Source: Hydrogenophaga sp.
Lineage (GTDB): Bacteria; Pseudomonadota; Gammaproteobacteria; Burkholderiales; Burkholderiaceae_C
NCBI GenBank assembly: GCA_020048405.1
Contig: JAIFMP010000054.1
Span: forward strand, 1-58,998
Direction of reading: 5' to 3'
DNA length: 58,998 nucleotides
Shown: positions 18,303 through 27,972 of the stretch, piece by piece
Numbering within the stretch: the first letter of the stretch is position 1
Layout: every line of letters begins with the position of its first letter
Made by a program: the position numbers and the translations under genes
Notes under the pieces: model-generated
Seen by the model: the letters and a program-made list of their open reading frames with translations, nothing else
The model's database searches: none
Told to the model about the DNA's origin: nothing

Positions 18303-19357
18303 ATGAAGCCCTTCATACGCCACACCCTTGAACGCCACCGCTTACGACTGACCGAACTCGATGCCTTGCTCAGCGCACACGACGTCGTGGCTGACATGGA
18401 TCGCTTCCGCAAACTGACTCGAGAGCATGCCGATGCGCAAGCGCTGGCCACCGCCTTCGACACATATCTAGCCTGCGAAGCCAACCTGGCAGAAAGCCGG
18501 CGCCTCATGGCTGACCCCGATCCCGACATGGCCGCCCTGGGCGAAGACGAAGCCGCCACCGCCCAGGCCCATATGACGGAACTGGAGCAACAGTTGCAAA
18601 TGCTGCTCTTGCCAAAAGACCCCGACGACCAACGCAATGCCTATCTTGAGATACGCGCCGGCACAGGCGGAGACGAATCCGCACTGTTTGCCGGCGACCT
18701 GGCACGCATGTACACCCGCTACGCGGACGGTGAGGGCATGGCCGTCGAGCTGATCAGCGAGTCGCCCGCCGAACTCGGGGGCTACAAGGAAGTGGTGTTC
18801 AGGCTGATCGGCGACGGGGCCTACGGCAAGCTGCGGTTTGAATCGGGTGGCCACCGGCCACCGAAACCCAAGGCCGCATACACACCAGCGCCTGCACCGT
18901 GGCGGTGATGCCGGAACCCGACGAGACCCAAGCTGTGCAGCTCAACCCCGCCGAGCTACGCATTGACACCTACCGCGCCAGCGGAGCAGGAGGACAGCAC
19001 ATCAACAAAACCGACTCGGCTGTGCGCGTGACCCACTTGCCCACCGGCATCACCGCCGAGTGCCAGGATGGCCGCAGCCAACACAGCAACAAAGCCAAGG
19101 CCCTGCAGGTTCTGCTCGCGCGCATTCAGGAAAAAGAACGCAGCGAGCGCGCCGCCAAAGACGCGGCAGCCCGCAAAGGTCTGATCGGCAGCGGAGACCG
19201 ATCAGACAAAATTCGCACCTACAACTTTCGCATCAACCTGACGCTGTACAAGTTGGCGCAGGTGATGGAGGGTGACCTGGGCGATGTGGTCCACGCGCTG
19301 CAGGTGGCGCGGGGAGCTGAGTTGGTGGCAGATCTTGAAGAACGAGGTAACGCTTGA
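18303..19357 (+). pseudogene. prfA: Peptide chain release factor 1, frame broken by an apparent 16-base deletion
   Basis: Two frames make one RF1. The first (18303-18908) carries the N-terminal domains and [20 protein letters not shown], and runs to FESGGHR at 18857. The second frame resumes with [16 protein letters not shown] at 18860, then the catalytic GGQ loop ([16 protein letters not shown]), ending at 19357. Known RF1s have VQRVPA between GGHR and TE; six codons minus the two bases left is 16 missing bases, and the frame change agrees. The lost part contains the PxT tripeptide that reads UAA/UAG. The junction is a tandem GGCCACC repeat, typical of a slipped deletion or a misassembly. 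Restored length would be 356 residues, close to the usual 360. RF1 is normally essential. Confidence 0.9.
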
Positions 19358-20223
19358 ACCCTCAGACCACAGTTGCGCAAGCATTGCGTGCCAGTGTGGC
19401 CGAGGGACTGAGCGTGTTGGATGCCGAGTTGCTGTTGTTGCACGCCGTTGAACGCGGCGGTCGCGGCAGGGCATGGTTGAGAGCACATGCCGAAACAGCC
19501 ATGCAAGCTGACCAAGCTCAACGCTACGCCCAAGCATGTCTGCGCAGAACCCATGGGGAACCGCTGGCCTACATCACAGGCCAACGCGAGTTCTATGGTT
19601 TGACTCTGCACATTGACGCCCGCGTACTGGACCCGCGCCCCGACACCGAAACCCTGGTGGACTGGGCACTGGATTTGTTGAAAAGCGAAAACGCTCCCAG
19701 CGTCGCCGACCTTGGTACTGGCAGCGGCGCGATTGCTCTCGCCATCAAGCACCAGCGACCCGACGCCCAAGTGCTGGCCGTCGATGCCAGCGCCGACGCA
19801 TTGGCCGTGGCACAAGGCAACGCACAGCGCCTGGGCATTGAAGTGATATTCAAGCACGGCAATTGGCTGGAGCCCTTGGTTGTGCAGCAAGATGCTGAGA
19901 ACCAAGGCTTTCAGCTCATCGCCTCCAACCCCCCCTATATTGCCGAGGGAGACAGCCACCTGCCCGCCTTGAAACATGAGCCGCGGTCAGCACTGACGAG
20001 TGGTCCCGACGGATTGGACGATATCCGACACATCGTGGAGCTGGCCCCTAATCACCTAGCAAACAACGGCTGGCTTCTGCTGGAACATGGCTATGACCAA
20101 GCGCTGGCCGTGCAAACGCTGATGCGGCAGCGCGGGTTTGAAGCAGTTCAATCCCGCAATGACCTTGCGGGCATTGCGCGTTGTACCGGTGGTTTTTGGC
20201 GCAGAGCGCCTGAAGCGGGATAA
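19354..20223 (+). CDS. prmC: Peptide chain release factor N5-glutamine methyltransferase
   Basis: 289 residues. SAM motif I is [15 protein letters not shown] (about residue 118), and the substrate-binding NPPY motif ([11 protein letters not shown], about residue 190) is intact, as is the N-terminal helical domain ([13 protein letters not shown]). It methylates the glutamine of the GGQ loop of RF1 and RF2. The TTG start at 19354 overlaps the prfA stop (TTGA) and has a GAGG Shine-Dalgarno, so translation is coupled to the last frame of prfA. The frame lesion in prfA would weaken that coupling if real. Confidence 0.93.
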   Translation: MNPQTTVAQALRASVAEGLSVLDAELLLLHAVERGGRGRAWLRAHAETAMQADQAQRYAQACLRRTHGEPLAYITGQREFYGLTLHIDARVLDPRPDTETLVDWALDLLKSENAPSVADLGTGSGAIALAIKHQRPDAQVLAVDASADALAVAQGNAQRLGIEVIFKHGNWLEPLVVQQDAENQGFQLIASNPPYIAEGDSHLPALKHEPRSALTSGPDGLDDIRHIVELAPNHLANNGWLLLEHGYDQALAVQTLMRQRGFEAVQSRNDLAGIARCTGGFWRRAPEAG

Positions 20224-20265
20224 TTCCCTTTTTTCGGGTTAACCCCTACCTCAAACGGAGACAGC

Positions 20266-20592
20266 ATGAGCGACACCCAGCAACGCATCGATGACCTCGT
20301 CAAGCACAACGACGTGGTTCTGTTCATGAAGGGCAGTGCCAGCTTCCCCATGTGCGGCTTTTCCGGCCGTGCCATTCAAATCCTGAAAGCCTGTGGCGTG
20401 GAGCCCAAAACGCTCAAGACCGTGAATGTGCTGGAAGACGAAGGCATCCGCCAAGGCATCAAGGAGTACAGCAATTGGCCCACCATCCCGCAGCTGTATG
20501 TCAAAGGTGAGTTCATCGGCGGCTCGGACATCATGATGGAGATGTACCAGTCAGGCGAGTTGCAACAGGTCATTGGCGGCCAGCCCGCCTGA
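20266..20592 (+). CDS. grxD: Monothiol glutaredoxin, CGFS type
   Basis: 108 residues with the monothiol active site in KGSASFPMCGFSGRA, the glutathione-binding WPTIPQLYVKGEFIGGSDI and the family-typical length. Such proteins carry a bridging 2Fe-2S cluster with glutathione and hand it on during iron-sulphur protein maturation. A good Shine-Dalgarno (GGAGA) precedes the ATG. The gene follows prmC by 42 bases, as in many betaproteobacteria. Confidence 0.96.
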   Translation: MSDTQQRIDDLVKHNDVVLFMKGSASFPMCGFSGRAIQILKACGVEPKTLKTVNVLEDEGIRQGIKEYSNWPTIPQLYVKGEFIGGSDIMMEMYQSGELQQVIGGQPA

Positions 20593-20704
20593 GCACGGCC
20601 GCATAACCCCAAAGAGGGGTCAACCTCACCGGCCATTTCTGGCGCTGGGGCAGGCACAACTTATGCTTGAATGCAGTTGTGTCCACCCACCACAGGAGAA
20701 GCTG

Positions 20705-21689
20705 ATGTCCTCGCACACGCTGGTTCCCTCCAACGGCTTAGGTCTGCCGATCGCGCGCATGCGGCAGGTGTTTCAGACCAGTGAAGTGGAGCGCAAACTC
20801 CATGCCCTGCAAAGCTCGGGCAATGACCGGGAACACGAAAGCCTGCGCAACACCTACCAGCGAATGCTGGAGCGCGGCCCCGAGCGTTTTGCGGTCAAAC
20901 CGTCAGGCGTCCCGGACATGGCGGACCTGTACGCACAGTTGCCCAACTTTGGCGAGCCGCTGGACGATGTGAAACGCCATGTAGCGCTCAGCCACTCCAG
21001 CGCTGACAGCCTTGAACTCACACCCATGCTGCTGCTGGGGCCGCCAGGCGTGGGCAAGACTCACTTTGCCAAGAAATTGGCCGACATGCTGGGCACCCAC
21101 ATGAGCCTGGTGCCCATGAGCTCCATGACCGCAGGTTGGCTGCTGTCAGCCTCATCCTCGCAGTGGAAGGGCGCCAAACCGGGCAAGGTGTTTCAGGCCC
21201 TAGTGGATGGCGAATATGCCAACCCGGTCATTGTGGTCGACGAAATAGACAAAGCCGCTGCTGATGCGCAGTACGACCCGCTCGGTGCGCTCTACAGCTT
21301 GCTGGAACACGACACGGCACAAAGCTTCACCGATGAGTTTGCAGAGGTGGCCATTGATGCCAGCCAGGTGATCTGGATCACCACGGCCAACGACGAGCGC
21401 AGCATTCCGAAGCCGATTCTCAACCGCATGAACGTGTTCCAGATCGATGCGCCCGACGCCGAAGCGTCTCGCCAGATCGCCCGGTTGCTGTACGACGGCA
21501 TCCGGAAAGAACACGACTGGGGTGGGCAGTGATGTGCTGGACCGCCTGTCAGAGATGCCCCCCAGGGAAATGCGGCGGTCATTGGTCACGGGTTTTGGCA
21601 ATGCACGCCTTGACGGGCGTGATCACATTGAGCCGCAAGACTTGCCCAAATCGGCCACCACACGCAGCCGCATTGGGTTCACTCAGTAA
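20705..21689 (+). pseudogene. AAA-family ATPase (Lon-like ATPase module), frame broken near its C-terminus
   Basis: The first frame starts at ATG 20705 (MSSHTLVPSNGLGLP) and has Walker A GPPGVGKTHFAKKL, Walker B VIVVDEIDKA, sensor-1 ITTANDER and an arginine-finger region PKPILNRMNVF. It hits a stop at 21530-21532 after RKEHDWG. The remaining C-terminus is in another frame: SDVLDRLSEMPPREMRRSL to RIGFTQ, stop at 21689. The end resembles Lon-type ATPase modules, though no protease domain follows. The frame change is consistent with loss of 3n+2 bases around 21520-21530 or a smaller error. About 320 residues if joined. Function unknown; possibly a protein-remodelling ATPase. Confidence 0.75.
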
Positions 21690-21721
21690 ATGGTGGCCAG
21701 CAGCCCTGCGACGGATGCGGT

Positions 21722-22351
21722 TCACGCACCGCTGTAGCCCCATTTTCGGGCGGCGGCGAGCACCGCGTTGGGGTACTCTGCACGGCCGCGACTGCCGTTG
21801 TAGCGCCCTAGGGCCATGAAAAGGTTGCCGTTCTCCCGGTCCAGGTAGTGCCGCAGAATCACGCAGCCAAACCGCAGGTTGGTTTGCATGTGGAACAGCT
21901 TGGACGCATCTCCATCTCCGATCAGGCGGGACCAGAACGGCATGATCTGCATGTACCCCCTGGCTCCCACGACTGACACAGCAAACTTGCGAAACGCACT
22001 CTCTACCTGTACCAAGCCAAGCACCAGTTGTGCATCCAGCCCTGCTCGGCGGGCCTCGTACCAGACGGTTTGCAGGAACTCGGTGCGGTCTTGCAGTTCG
22101 GTTTTGTACCGACGCAGTTGGTCGTTTTTTTCAGTCAGCCAACGCAGATAGGCCAGTCGGGCCGCCGTGTCGGCAAACTCGGGAACCGGCGGCGAGCTGT
22201 TGGCAATGGCAGCACTCAAAGCACTGCGGACCGAATCTGCCAGCGGCTCTTCGAGTTGCCCCCCGGCCCTGGCATCGAAAATATATAGTGAAGAAATGAA
22301 TACAGATAAGCGGTAGAAGCATTTTCTGCGTGAAATTTCACCCACACTCAT
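21722..22351 (-). CDS. Lytic transglycosylase domain protein
   Basis: 209 residues. The C-terminal half is an SLT domain: catalytic Glu in [16 protein letters not shown], then [12 protein letters not shown] and [18 protein letters not shown]. It cleaves peptidoglycan between MurNAc and GlcNAc. The start at 22351 overlaps the proS stop (ATGA). The N-terminus [19 protein letters not shown] then DARAG reads as a signal peptide, and it is encoded by a copy of the dispersed AT-rich repeat (22277-22338), which is odd for a targeting sequence. Export to the periplasm is therefore likely but rests on that segment. Comparable proS-transglycosylase pairs occur in related genomes. Confidence 0.85.
   Translation of the reverse strand: MSVGEISRRKCFYRLSVFISSLYIFDARAGGQLEEPLADSVRSALSAAIANSSPPVPEFADTAARLAYLRWLTEKNDQLRRYKTELQDRTEFLQTVWYEARRAGLDAQLVLGLVQVESAFRKFAVSVVGARGYMQIMPFWSRLIGDGDASKLFHMQTNLRFGCVILRHYLDRENGNLFMALGRYNGSRGRAEYPNAVLAAARKWGYSGA
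22277..22338. repeat. copy of the dispersed AT-rich element (copy 4), encoding the transglycosylase N-terminus
   Basis: Plus strand: AAAATATATAG, ATACAGATAAGCGGTAGAAGC, ATTTTCTGCGTGAAATTT. Compared with copy 3 it differs by a one-base gap next to the AAGCGG core. Confidence 0.6.
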
Positions 22352-24093
22352 GCGCCCAAACGCTCTTTCAGCATTGCCAACACATCACCTACAGCCACTT
22401 TGCTGGCGGCGGTATCGCGACGGTGCTGGTACTCCACCAAACCGTCTTTCAAACCCCGGTCTCCGATGGTGACGCGGTGTGGCACGCCAATCAACTCCCA
22501 ATCGGCAAACATGGCGCCGGGGCGTTCATTGCGGTCATCTAGGATCACGTCGACACCCAGTGCCATCAGTTCGGTGTACAGCCGCTCGGATGCGGCCTTC
22601 ACGTCGGCACTGCGGTCGGCACCGATGGGGCACACCACCACGGTGAACGGAGCCAAGGCATCGGGCCAGATGATGCCGCGCTCGTCATGGTTCTGTTCAA
22701 TGGCTGCGGCCGGGAGGCGGGTGATGCCAATGCCGTAACAACCCATTTCAAAATGGGCGGGTTTGCCGTCCTCGCCCAGGAAAGTGGCATTCATGGCCTT
22801 GCTGTATTTGGTGCCGAGGTAGAACACATGGCCCACCTCAATGCCGCGCTCGATGGCCAACACGCCCTGGCCATCGGGTGACAAGTCGCCTTCGACCACG
22901 TTGCGCAGGTCCGCCACCAGTTCAGGTTCAGGCAAATCACGGCCCCAGTTGACGCCACGGATGTGGAAATCAGCCCCGTTGGCTCCACAGATCCAGTCGG
23001 CCATCACAGCCACCTCGCGGTCCACCACCAGGCCTACGGGCTTCTTCAGGTTCAAAGGGCCCAGGTAGCCAGGTTTGCAACCGAAGTGTTCTTCGATCTC
23101 GGGCACCGTGGCAAAGCGGTAGCCAGCTGCAAAGGGGGCCAGCTTGCCCACCTTCACTTCGTTCATGTCGTGGTCGCCACGCAGCAAGAGCAGCCACACT
23201 TTGACCTGACTGACGTTGCCTTGGTCGTCAACGGTCTCAGTGGCCAGCACAAGCGATTTGACCGTGCGCTGCATGGGCAAACCCAGCAACTCGGCCACAT
23301 CGACACACGTGCTTTTGCCAGGTGTGGCCACTTTCTCCATCAACTCAGCTGCCGCACTGCGGGTCCCTGCCGGGGCCAGCGCCTCGGCTTTTTCGATGTT
23401 GGCAGCGTATTGGCTGGTGGGGCAGTAGACGATGGCGTCCTCACCCGTGGCAGCAATCACCTGGAACTCTTCGCTGAGGTCGCCGCCGATGGCACCACTG
23501 TCTGCAGCGACAGCGCGGTAGGTGAGGCCGAAGCGGTCAAAAATGCGGCGATAGGCTTGGGCCATCACCTGATAACTGGCCTTGGCACTCGCTTGGTCGC
23601 GGTCAAAGCTGTAGGCATCTTTCATGATGAACTCGCGACCGCGCATCAGACCAAAGCGTGGGCGCCGCTCATCGCGGAACTTGGTCTGGATCTGATAGAA
23701 ATTTTTAGGCAGCTGTTTGTAGCTGCGCAGGTCCTGACGCGCGATGTCGGTCACCACCTCCTCACTGGTGGGCTGGACCACGAAATCCCGCTGGTGGCGG
23801 TCAGTGATGCGCAGCAGTTCGGGACCCATCTTGTCAAAGCGCCCGGTTTCCTGCCAGTACTCGGCAGGTTGGATCACTGGCATGGTCAACTCGACCGCAC
23901 CCGCACGGTTCATTTCCTCGCGAACAATGGCCTCCACCTTGTGGATGACGCGCAGCCCCATGGGCATGTACGTGTAGATGCCAGCGCCCAGCTTTTTGAT
24001 CATGCCCGCACGGGTCATGAGTTGGTGGCTGACCACCTCGGCATCGGCTGGCGCTTCTTTGAGGGTGGAAATGAAGAACTGAGAGGCTTTCAT
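22348..24093 (-). CDS. proS: Prolyl-tRNA synthetase
   Basis: 581 residues, the bacterial-type ProRS with an editing (YbaK/INS) domain between motifs 2 and 3. Motif 2 is present as [18 protein letters not shown], followed by the insertion (about residues 230-400), motif 3 ([18 protein letters not shown]) and the anticodon-binding domain to the end. It charges tRNA-Pro and clears mischarged Ala-tRNA-Pro. The start [20 protein letters not shown] is standard. Divergent from rppH, 167 bases away. Confidence 0.97.
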   Translation of the reverse strand: MKASQFFISTLKEAPADAEVVSHQLMTRAGMIKKLGAGIYTYMPMGLRVIHKVEAIVREEMNRAGAVELTMPVIQPAEYWQETGRFDKMGPELLRITDRHQRDFVVQPTSEEVVTDIARQDLRSYKQLPKNFYQIQTKFRDERRPRFGLMRGREFIMKDAYSFDRDQASAKASYQVMAQAYRRIFDRFGLTYRAVAADSGAIGGDLSEEFQVIAATGEDAIVYCPTSQYAANIEKAEALAPAGTRSAAAELMEKVATPGKSTCVDVAELLGLPMQRTVKSLVLATETVDDQGNVSQVKVWLLLLRGDHDMNEVKVGKLAPFAAGYRFATVPEIEEHFGCKPGYLGPLNLKKPVGLVVDREVAVMADWICGANGADFHIRGVNWGRDLPEPELVADLRNVVEGDLSPDGQGVLAIERGIEVGHVFYLGTKYSKAMNATFLGEDGKPAHFEMGCYGIGITRLPAAAIEQNHDERGIIWPDALAPFTVVVCPIGADRSADVKAASERLYTELMALGVDVILDDRNERPGAMFADWELIGVPHRVTIGDRGLKDGLVEYQHRRDTAASKVAVGDVLAMLKERLGA

Positions 24094-24260
24094 GGCGTGC
24101 GCAGCGGCCCCTTGCGAAGCCGGTTGATAAAAATCAGATCAGGGAAAACGAGAAGAAGAGGCGCGAACTGTCATCATCACCATCCCAAAAGCCGCGAAAA
24201 GCCACGCAGGCTGATCACTGAGATGCATAATGACTTCAGTTTAAAAATTTGGGGTTGATT

Positions 24261-24908
24261 ATGCTTGACAGGGACGGCTTCAGGCCGAACGTCGGCATCA
24301 TTCTGCTCAACCAGAAGAACCAGGTGTTCTGGGGCAAACGCATACGCACCCACTCTTGGCAGTTTCCACAAGGCGGCATAGACCGTGGCGAGACACCGGA
24401 ACAGGCCATGTTCCGGGAACTGCATGAGGAGGTGGGCCTGCGCCCCGAGCACGTGAATGTGGTGGCCCGCACGCGGGACTGGTTGCGCTATGAAGTGCCG
24501 GATCGCGGCCACTACAAAGGCCAGAAACAAATCTGGTTCTTGTTACGTCTTGTGGGCCACGACTGGGATTTGAACCTGCGTGCCACCAACCATCCTGAGT
24601 TTGACGCATGGCGTTGGAATGACTATTGGGTGCCGCTGGAGGTGGTGGTGGAATTCAAGCGCGGTGTGTATGAAATGGCACTGACCGAGTTGGCCCGCTA
24701 CTTGCCCCGCAACGACACCCGCAACCGCTACCTTCGCACCGGTATGCGGCACCGAGATGGTACGCCTGAGCATGAATTGACCCAGGGCACCCCCGCCCGG
24801 CATGGAGCTGCCCCCCGGGGCCAGTTTCGATCCCCACCCACAACAAGGCTGACTGACGCAGACCCGGTCTTGCGGGTTGGCGAGGTCAACCTTCAGCGGT
24901 CTTTGTGA
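24261..24908 (+). CDS. rppH: RNA pyrophosphohydrolase
   Basis: 215 residues starting [18 protein letters not shown]. The Nudix box [23 protein letters not shown] is complete, and the WQFPQGG and [12 protein letters not shown] segments match RppH. It converts 5'-triphosphate (or diphosphate) ends of RNA to monophosphate, triggering decay by RNase E. After residue 170 the chain has a long low-complexity tail, longer than the E. coli enzyme. ATG 24261 is chosen over an in-frame TTG at 24249 because the family begins there. The 3' end overlaps the proB 3' end by 23 bases, tail to tail. Confidence 0.94.
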   Translation: MLDRDGFRPNVGIILLNQKNQVFWGKRIRTHSWQFPQGGIDRGETPEQAMFRELHEEVGLRPEHVNVVARTRDWLRYEVPDRGHYKGQKQIWFLLRLVGHDWDLNLRATNHPEFDAWRWNDYWVPLEVVVEFKRGVYEMALTELARYLPRNDTRNRYLRTGMRHRDGTPEHELTQGTPARHGAAPRGQFRSPPTTRLTDADPVLRVGEVNLQRSL

Positions 24909-26034
24909 GGACAAGGTTGGTGCGGTGAACCATTTCAGTCTCGGCCACGTAGCCAAGCAAACGCTCAAACTCGGACGATGGTTTGCGGCACAACAGGCGC
25001 GCCTCTGCGCTGGCGTAATTGGCCAAGCCACGCGCTATCTCCAGACCAGATGGCGCACGGATGGCGATCACGTCACCCCTGGAAAAATCCCCTTCCACGG
25101 CAGTCATGCCTATGGGCAGCAAACTTTTTCCTTCATCCACAAGCTTAAGCACAGCACCATCGTCCACCGTGACTGAACCCCGCATCTGCAGGTGATCGGC
25201 CATCCAGCGTTTGCGTGCCTGATTTTTGGGGGTTTGCGCAAGCAACCAGGTGCCTATCGGCTCACCTTTTGCCAAGCGCAACAGCACATCGGGCTCTCGC
25301 CCCCAGGCAATTAGGGTGGAGGCCCCTGAACCTGCCGCGCGCTTGGCAGCCAGTATCTTGGTGATCATCCCGCCTTTGCCAATGCCACTGCCAGCACCAC
25401 CCGCCATACGCTCCAGATCGGGATCGCCTGCGCGTGCGGCGTGGACAAACGTGGCAGCCGGATCGCGCCGTGGATCTGCGGTGAACAAGCCTTTTTGATC
25501 CGTGAGGATGATCAGCACGTCCGCCTCAACCAGATTGGCCACCAAAGCGCCGAGCGTGTCGTTGTCGCCAAATTTGATTTCATCGTTGACGACCGTGTCG
25601 TTCTCGTTGATGACCGGCACGACGCCCAGTTGCAGCAAAGTCAACAAGGTGGAGCGGGCATTCAGATATCGCTCGCGGTCGGCCAGGTCAGCATGGGTCA
25701 GGAGGACCTGCGCGCTGCCAATGTGACTCTCGCGCAATTTTGTTTCGTACATTTGCACCAAACCCATCTGCCCGACGGCGGCAGCGGCTTGCAGTTCGTG
25801 AATTTCTTTGGGTCGAACCGACCAGCCCAGGCGCTTCATGCCCTCGGCTACCGCTCCGCTGCTGACCATGATGACCTCGCGGCCTTGCTTGACAAGAGCA
25901 GCCAACTGCTCACACCAGTGACCAATGGCACCTTCATCCAAACCGCGCCCTTCGTTGGTCACCAGGCTCGAGCCGACCTTGACCACGATGCGATGGGCTT
26001 GCTGCAGCAGAACCGGGTCTTGCGTAAATTTCAT
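24886..26034 (-). CDS. proB: Glutamate 5-kinase
   Basis: 382 residues. Amino-acid kinase domain with [15 protein letters not shown], then a VINENDTV segment and the GKGGMITKI loop, followed by a C-terminal PUA domain (about residues 290-382). It phosphorylates glutamate in proline synthesis. ATG 26034 ([12 protein letters not shown]) is used; an upstream ATG at 26064 would add ten residues ([10 protein letters not shown]), which lie entirely in a copy of the dispersed AT-rich repeat. No strong Shine-Dalgarno decides between them. obgE ends upstream at 26093. Confidence 0.93.
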   Translation of the reverse strand: MKFTQDPVLLQQAHRIVVKVGSSLVTNEGRGLDEGAIGHWCEQLAALVKQGREVIMVSSGAVAEGMKRLGWSVRPKEIHELQAAAAVGQMGLVQMYETKLRESHIGSAQVLLTHADLADRERYLNARSTLLTLLQLGVVPVINENDTVVNDEIKFGDNDTLGALVANLVEADVLIILTDQKGLFTADPRRDPAATFVHAARAGDPDLERMAGGAGSGIGKGGMITKILAAKRAAGSGASTLIAWGREPDVLLRLAKGEPIGTWLLAQTPKNQARKRWMADHLQMRGSVTVDDGAVLKLVDEGKSLLPIGMTAVEGDFSRGDVIAIRAPSGLEIARGLANYASAEARLLCRKPSSEFERLLGYVAETEMVHRTNLVLTKTAEG

Positions 26035-26080
26035 GAAAAATATGCCTATACCGCTTGATTTCATTCAATAGTTTGCTACA
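26026..26080. repeat. copy of the dispersed AT-rich element (copy 5) at the proB start
   Basis: Plus strand: AAATTTCATGAAAAATATGCC, TATACCGCTTGATTTCATTCAATAGTTTGCTAC. It matches the reverse orientation of copy 3 (TTTATA...GCC...ACCGCTTG...AGCTAC). It overlaps both possible proB start codons. Confidence 0.55.
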
Positions 26081-26092
26081 CCTGTACTGACA

Positions 26093-27148
26093 CTAGGCAA
26101 AACGGGGGTCCACCTCTGCCTCGGGCAACATGCCACGCTGTGTTTTGGCCACATGCTCGTACACGGCCTGCACCAACCGCTCGCAGCCTTCTCGGGTGAG
26201 TGCCGAAATTTCAAACACGGGGCCTTTGTGCCGGTAACGCTTCACAAAATCTTTCACCAAGGCTTCGCGCTTGTCAGCAGGCACCATATCGAGCTTGTTC
26301 AACACCAGCCAGCGCGGTTTATCGTGCAGGGCCTTGTCATACTTTTTCAGCTCTTTGACGATGGCTTTGGCCTGCGCCACGGGGTCTACCGATTCATCAA
26401 ACGGCGCCACGTCCACCATGTGCAGCAATAAATGGGTGCGCTGTAGGTGGCGCAAAAACTGGTGACCCAAACCGGCACCTTCAGCGGCACCTTCGATGAG
26501 GCCAGGGACATCAGCCACCACGAAACTCTTCTCAGGCCCCACACGCACCACGCCCAGATTGGGATGCAAGGTGGTAAAAGGGTAATCTGCGATTTTGGGG
26601 CGGGCGTTGGAAATGGCCGCAATGAGGGTGGATTTCCCAGCATTGGGCATACCCAGCAATCCCACATCGGCCAGCACCTTCAACTCCAGCTTCAACTCTT
26701 TGCGCTCTCCCGGCCAGCCAGGGGTTTTCTGGCGGGGTGCGCGGTTGATGGAGCTTTTGTAATGCATGTTACCAAAGCCACCATCCCCCCCTTTGGCCAA
26801 CATGATCTGCTCGCCAGGCACCAGCAGTTCGTGCAGCACCTCTCCCGTGACGGCATCCATCACGATGGTACCCACAGGCAGCTTCAGGGTGATGTCATCC
26901 CCCTTGACGCCGAACATGTCGGAACCCTTGCCGTGCTCGCCTTTTCTGGCCTCGTAGCGGCGCGAGTATCGGTAGTCCACCAGCGTGTTCAGATTGGGGT
27001 CGGCGACAGCGTATATGTGGCCTCCACGGCCACCGTCGCCGCCATCCGGACCGCCAAATTCTTTGTATTTTTCGTGACGGAACGATGCGCAACCATTGCC
27101 CCCGTCTCCGGCAAAGATGTCGATGTAGGCTTCGTCAACGAACTTCAT
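26093..27148 (-). CDS. obgE: GTPase ObgE/CgtA
   Basis: 351 residues. A glycine-rich Obg fold ([15 protein letters not shown] to about residue 158) precedes the GTPase domain with G1 [10 protein letters not shown]3 DVPGL and G4 NKLD. The protein binds the 50S subunit and acts in ribosome maturation and stress signalling; it is essential in most bacteria. It follows rplU-rpmA in the same direction, the usual order, with a terminator hairpin between. The C-terminus lacks the Obg C-terminal domain of Gram-positive members, as expected. Confidence 0.96.
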   Translation of the reverse strand: MKFVDEAYIDIFAGDGGNGCASFRHEKYKEFGGPDGGDGGRGGHIYAVADPNLNTLVDYRYSRRYEARKGEHGKGSDMFGVKGDDITLKLPVGTIVMDAVTGEVLHELLVPGEQIMLAKGGDGGFGNMHYKSSINRAPRQKTPGWPGERKELKLELKVLADVGLLGMPNAGKSTLIAAISNARPKIADYPFTTLHPNLGVVRVGPEKSFVVADVPGLIEGAAEGAGLGHQFLRHLQRTHLLLHMVDVAPFDESVDPVAQAKAIVKELKKYDKALHDKPRWLVLNKLDMVPADKREALVKDFVKRYRHKGPVFEISALTREGCERLVQAVYEHVAKTQRGMLPEAEVDPRFA

Positions 27149-27176
27149 GGCGGTCTCTTAAAAAGTTTTCACCAGC

Positions 27177-27198
27177 AAAAAAGGCCCGCAAGCGGGCC
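27177..27198 (-). terminator. Rho-independent terminator between rpmA and obgE
   Basis: Minus strand: GGCCCGC, loop TT, GCGGGCC, then TTTTTT. A 7-bp GC stem with a strong T-run; obgE expression past it needs read-through or its own promoter in the 27149-27176 gap. Confidence 0.8.
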
Positions 27199-27222
27199 TT
27201 TGACCGGATGCAAACGAGTTGC

Positions 27223-27480
27223 TCAGGCTGGGATGATGCTGACCACGTGGCGATTCAACTCGCCCTTGATGGCGAAATTGACATGGCCATCAACCGTGGC
27301 AAACAGGGTGTGGTCTTTGCCCATGCCGACGTTGTTGCCTGCGTGGAAGCGCGTGCCGCGCTGACGCACGATGATGGAACCGGCAGACACTGCCTCGCCA
27401 CCAAATGCTTTGACGCCGAGCATTTTTGGCTTGGAGTCCCGACCGTTTCGCGTGGAGCCGCCGCCTTTTTTCTGTGCCAT
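27223..27480 (-). CDS. rpmA: 50S ribosomal protein L27
   Basis: 85 residues starting [20 protein letters not shown], the canonical L27 N-terminus that reaches the peptidyl-transferase centre, and continuing [21 protein letters not shown]. It follows rplU by 13 bases. Confidence 0.98.
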   Translation of the reverse strand: MAQKKGGGSTRNGRDSKPKMLGVKAFGGEAVSAGSIIVRQRGTRFHAGNNVGMGKDHTLFATVDGHVNFAIKGELNRHVVSIIPA

Positions 27481-27493
27481 TTTTCGTTACCCC

Positions 27494-27805
27494 TTAAGCA
27501 GCGATCGATGCGATCTGCAGTTCGGTGAAATTCTGACGGTGCCCTTGGCGCTTTTGGTAGTGCTTGCGACGGCGCATCTTGAAGATGTGCACTTTGTCGT
27601 GGCGACCATGCGCCAACACCGTGACCGTCACAGATGCGCCGGATACCAGGGGCGTGCCGATCTTGATCTCGCTGCCGTTGCCAACAGCCAAAACCTGATC
27701 GATCACGATTTCCTGGCCCACATCCGCAGCAATCTGTTCTACTTTAATTTTTTCGCCAGCAGCAACTCTGTATTGCTTGCCACCGGTTTTTATGACCGCG
27801 TACAT
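27494..27805 (-). CDS. rplU: 50S ribosomal protein L21
   Basis: 103 residues from [14 protein letters not shown] to IASIAA, with the C-terminal [17 protein letters not shown] that binds 23S rRNA. ATG 27805 is the family start and gives the standard 103 residues; longer frames are not supported. First gene of rplU-rpmA(-obgE), divergent from ispB. Confidence 0.98.
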   Translation of the reverse strand: MYAVIKTGGKQYRVAAGEKIKVEQIAADVGQEIVIDQVLAVGNGSEIKIGTPLVSGASVTVTVLAHGRHDKVHIFKMRRRKHYQKRQGHRQNFTELQIASIAA

Positions 27806-27894
27806 ATGAACCTCTATCAGTGATATCGGCAGACGAATTTCCACCGAACCCAAGATTTTAGCACGCACAGCAGTATTCGCCATGAAGCCACTCA

Positions 27895-27947
27895 ACACCT
27901 TGCACTTAGCGCCTCAAACGCTATCGGCTTGAGCTGGTTTTTATAAT
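27895..27947. repeat. shortened copy of the dispersed AT-rich element (copy 6) in the rplU-ispB gap
   Basis: GCCTCAAACGCTATCGGC, then GAGCTGGTTTTTATAAT; compare CCTCAAACGCTT and CAGCTATTTTTTTATT in copy 7, with about eight central bases absent. It contains the TATAAT used as a candidate -10 box for ispB. Confidence 0.45.
27942..27947 (+). promoter_or_regulatory. Candidate -10 box for ispB within a repeat copy
   Basis: Perfect TATAAT 25 bases ahead of the ispB TTG start. The -35 region at the expected distance (CGCTAT) is poor. Confidence 0.35.
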
Positions 27948-27972
27948 CCGGCAACAACTGCCGTCTGCACAA

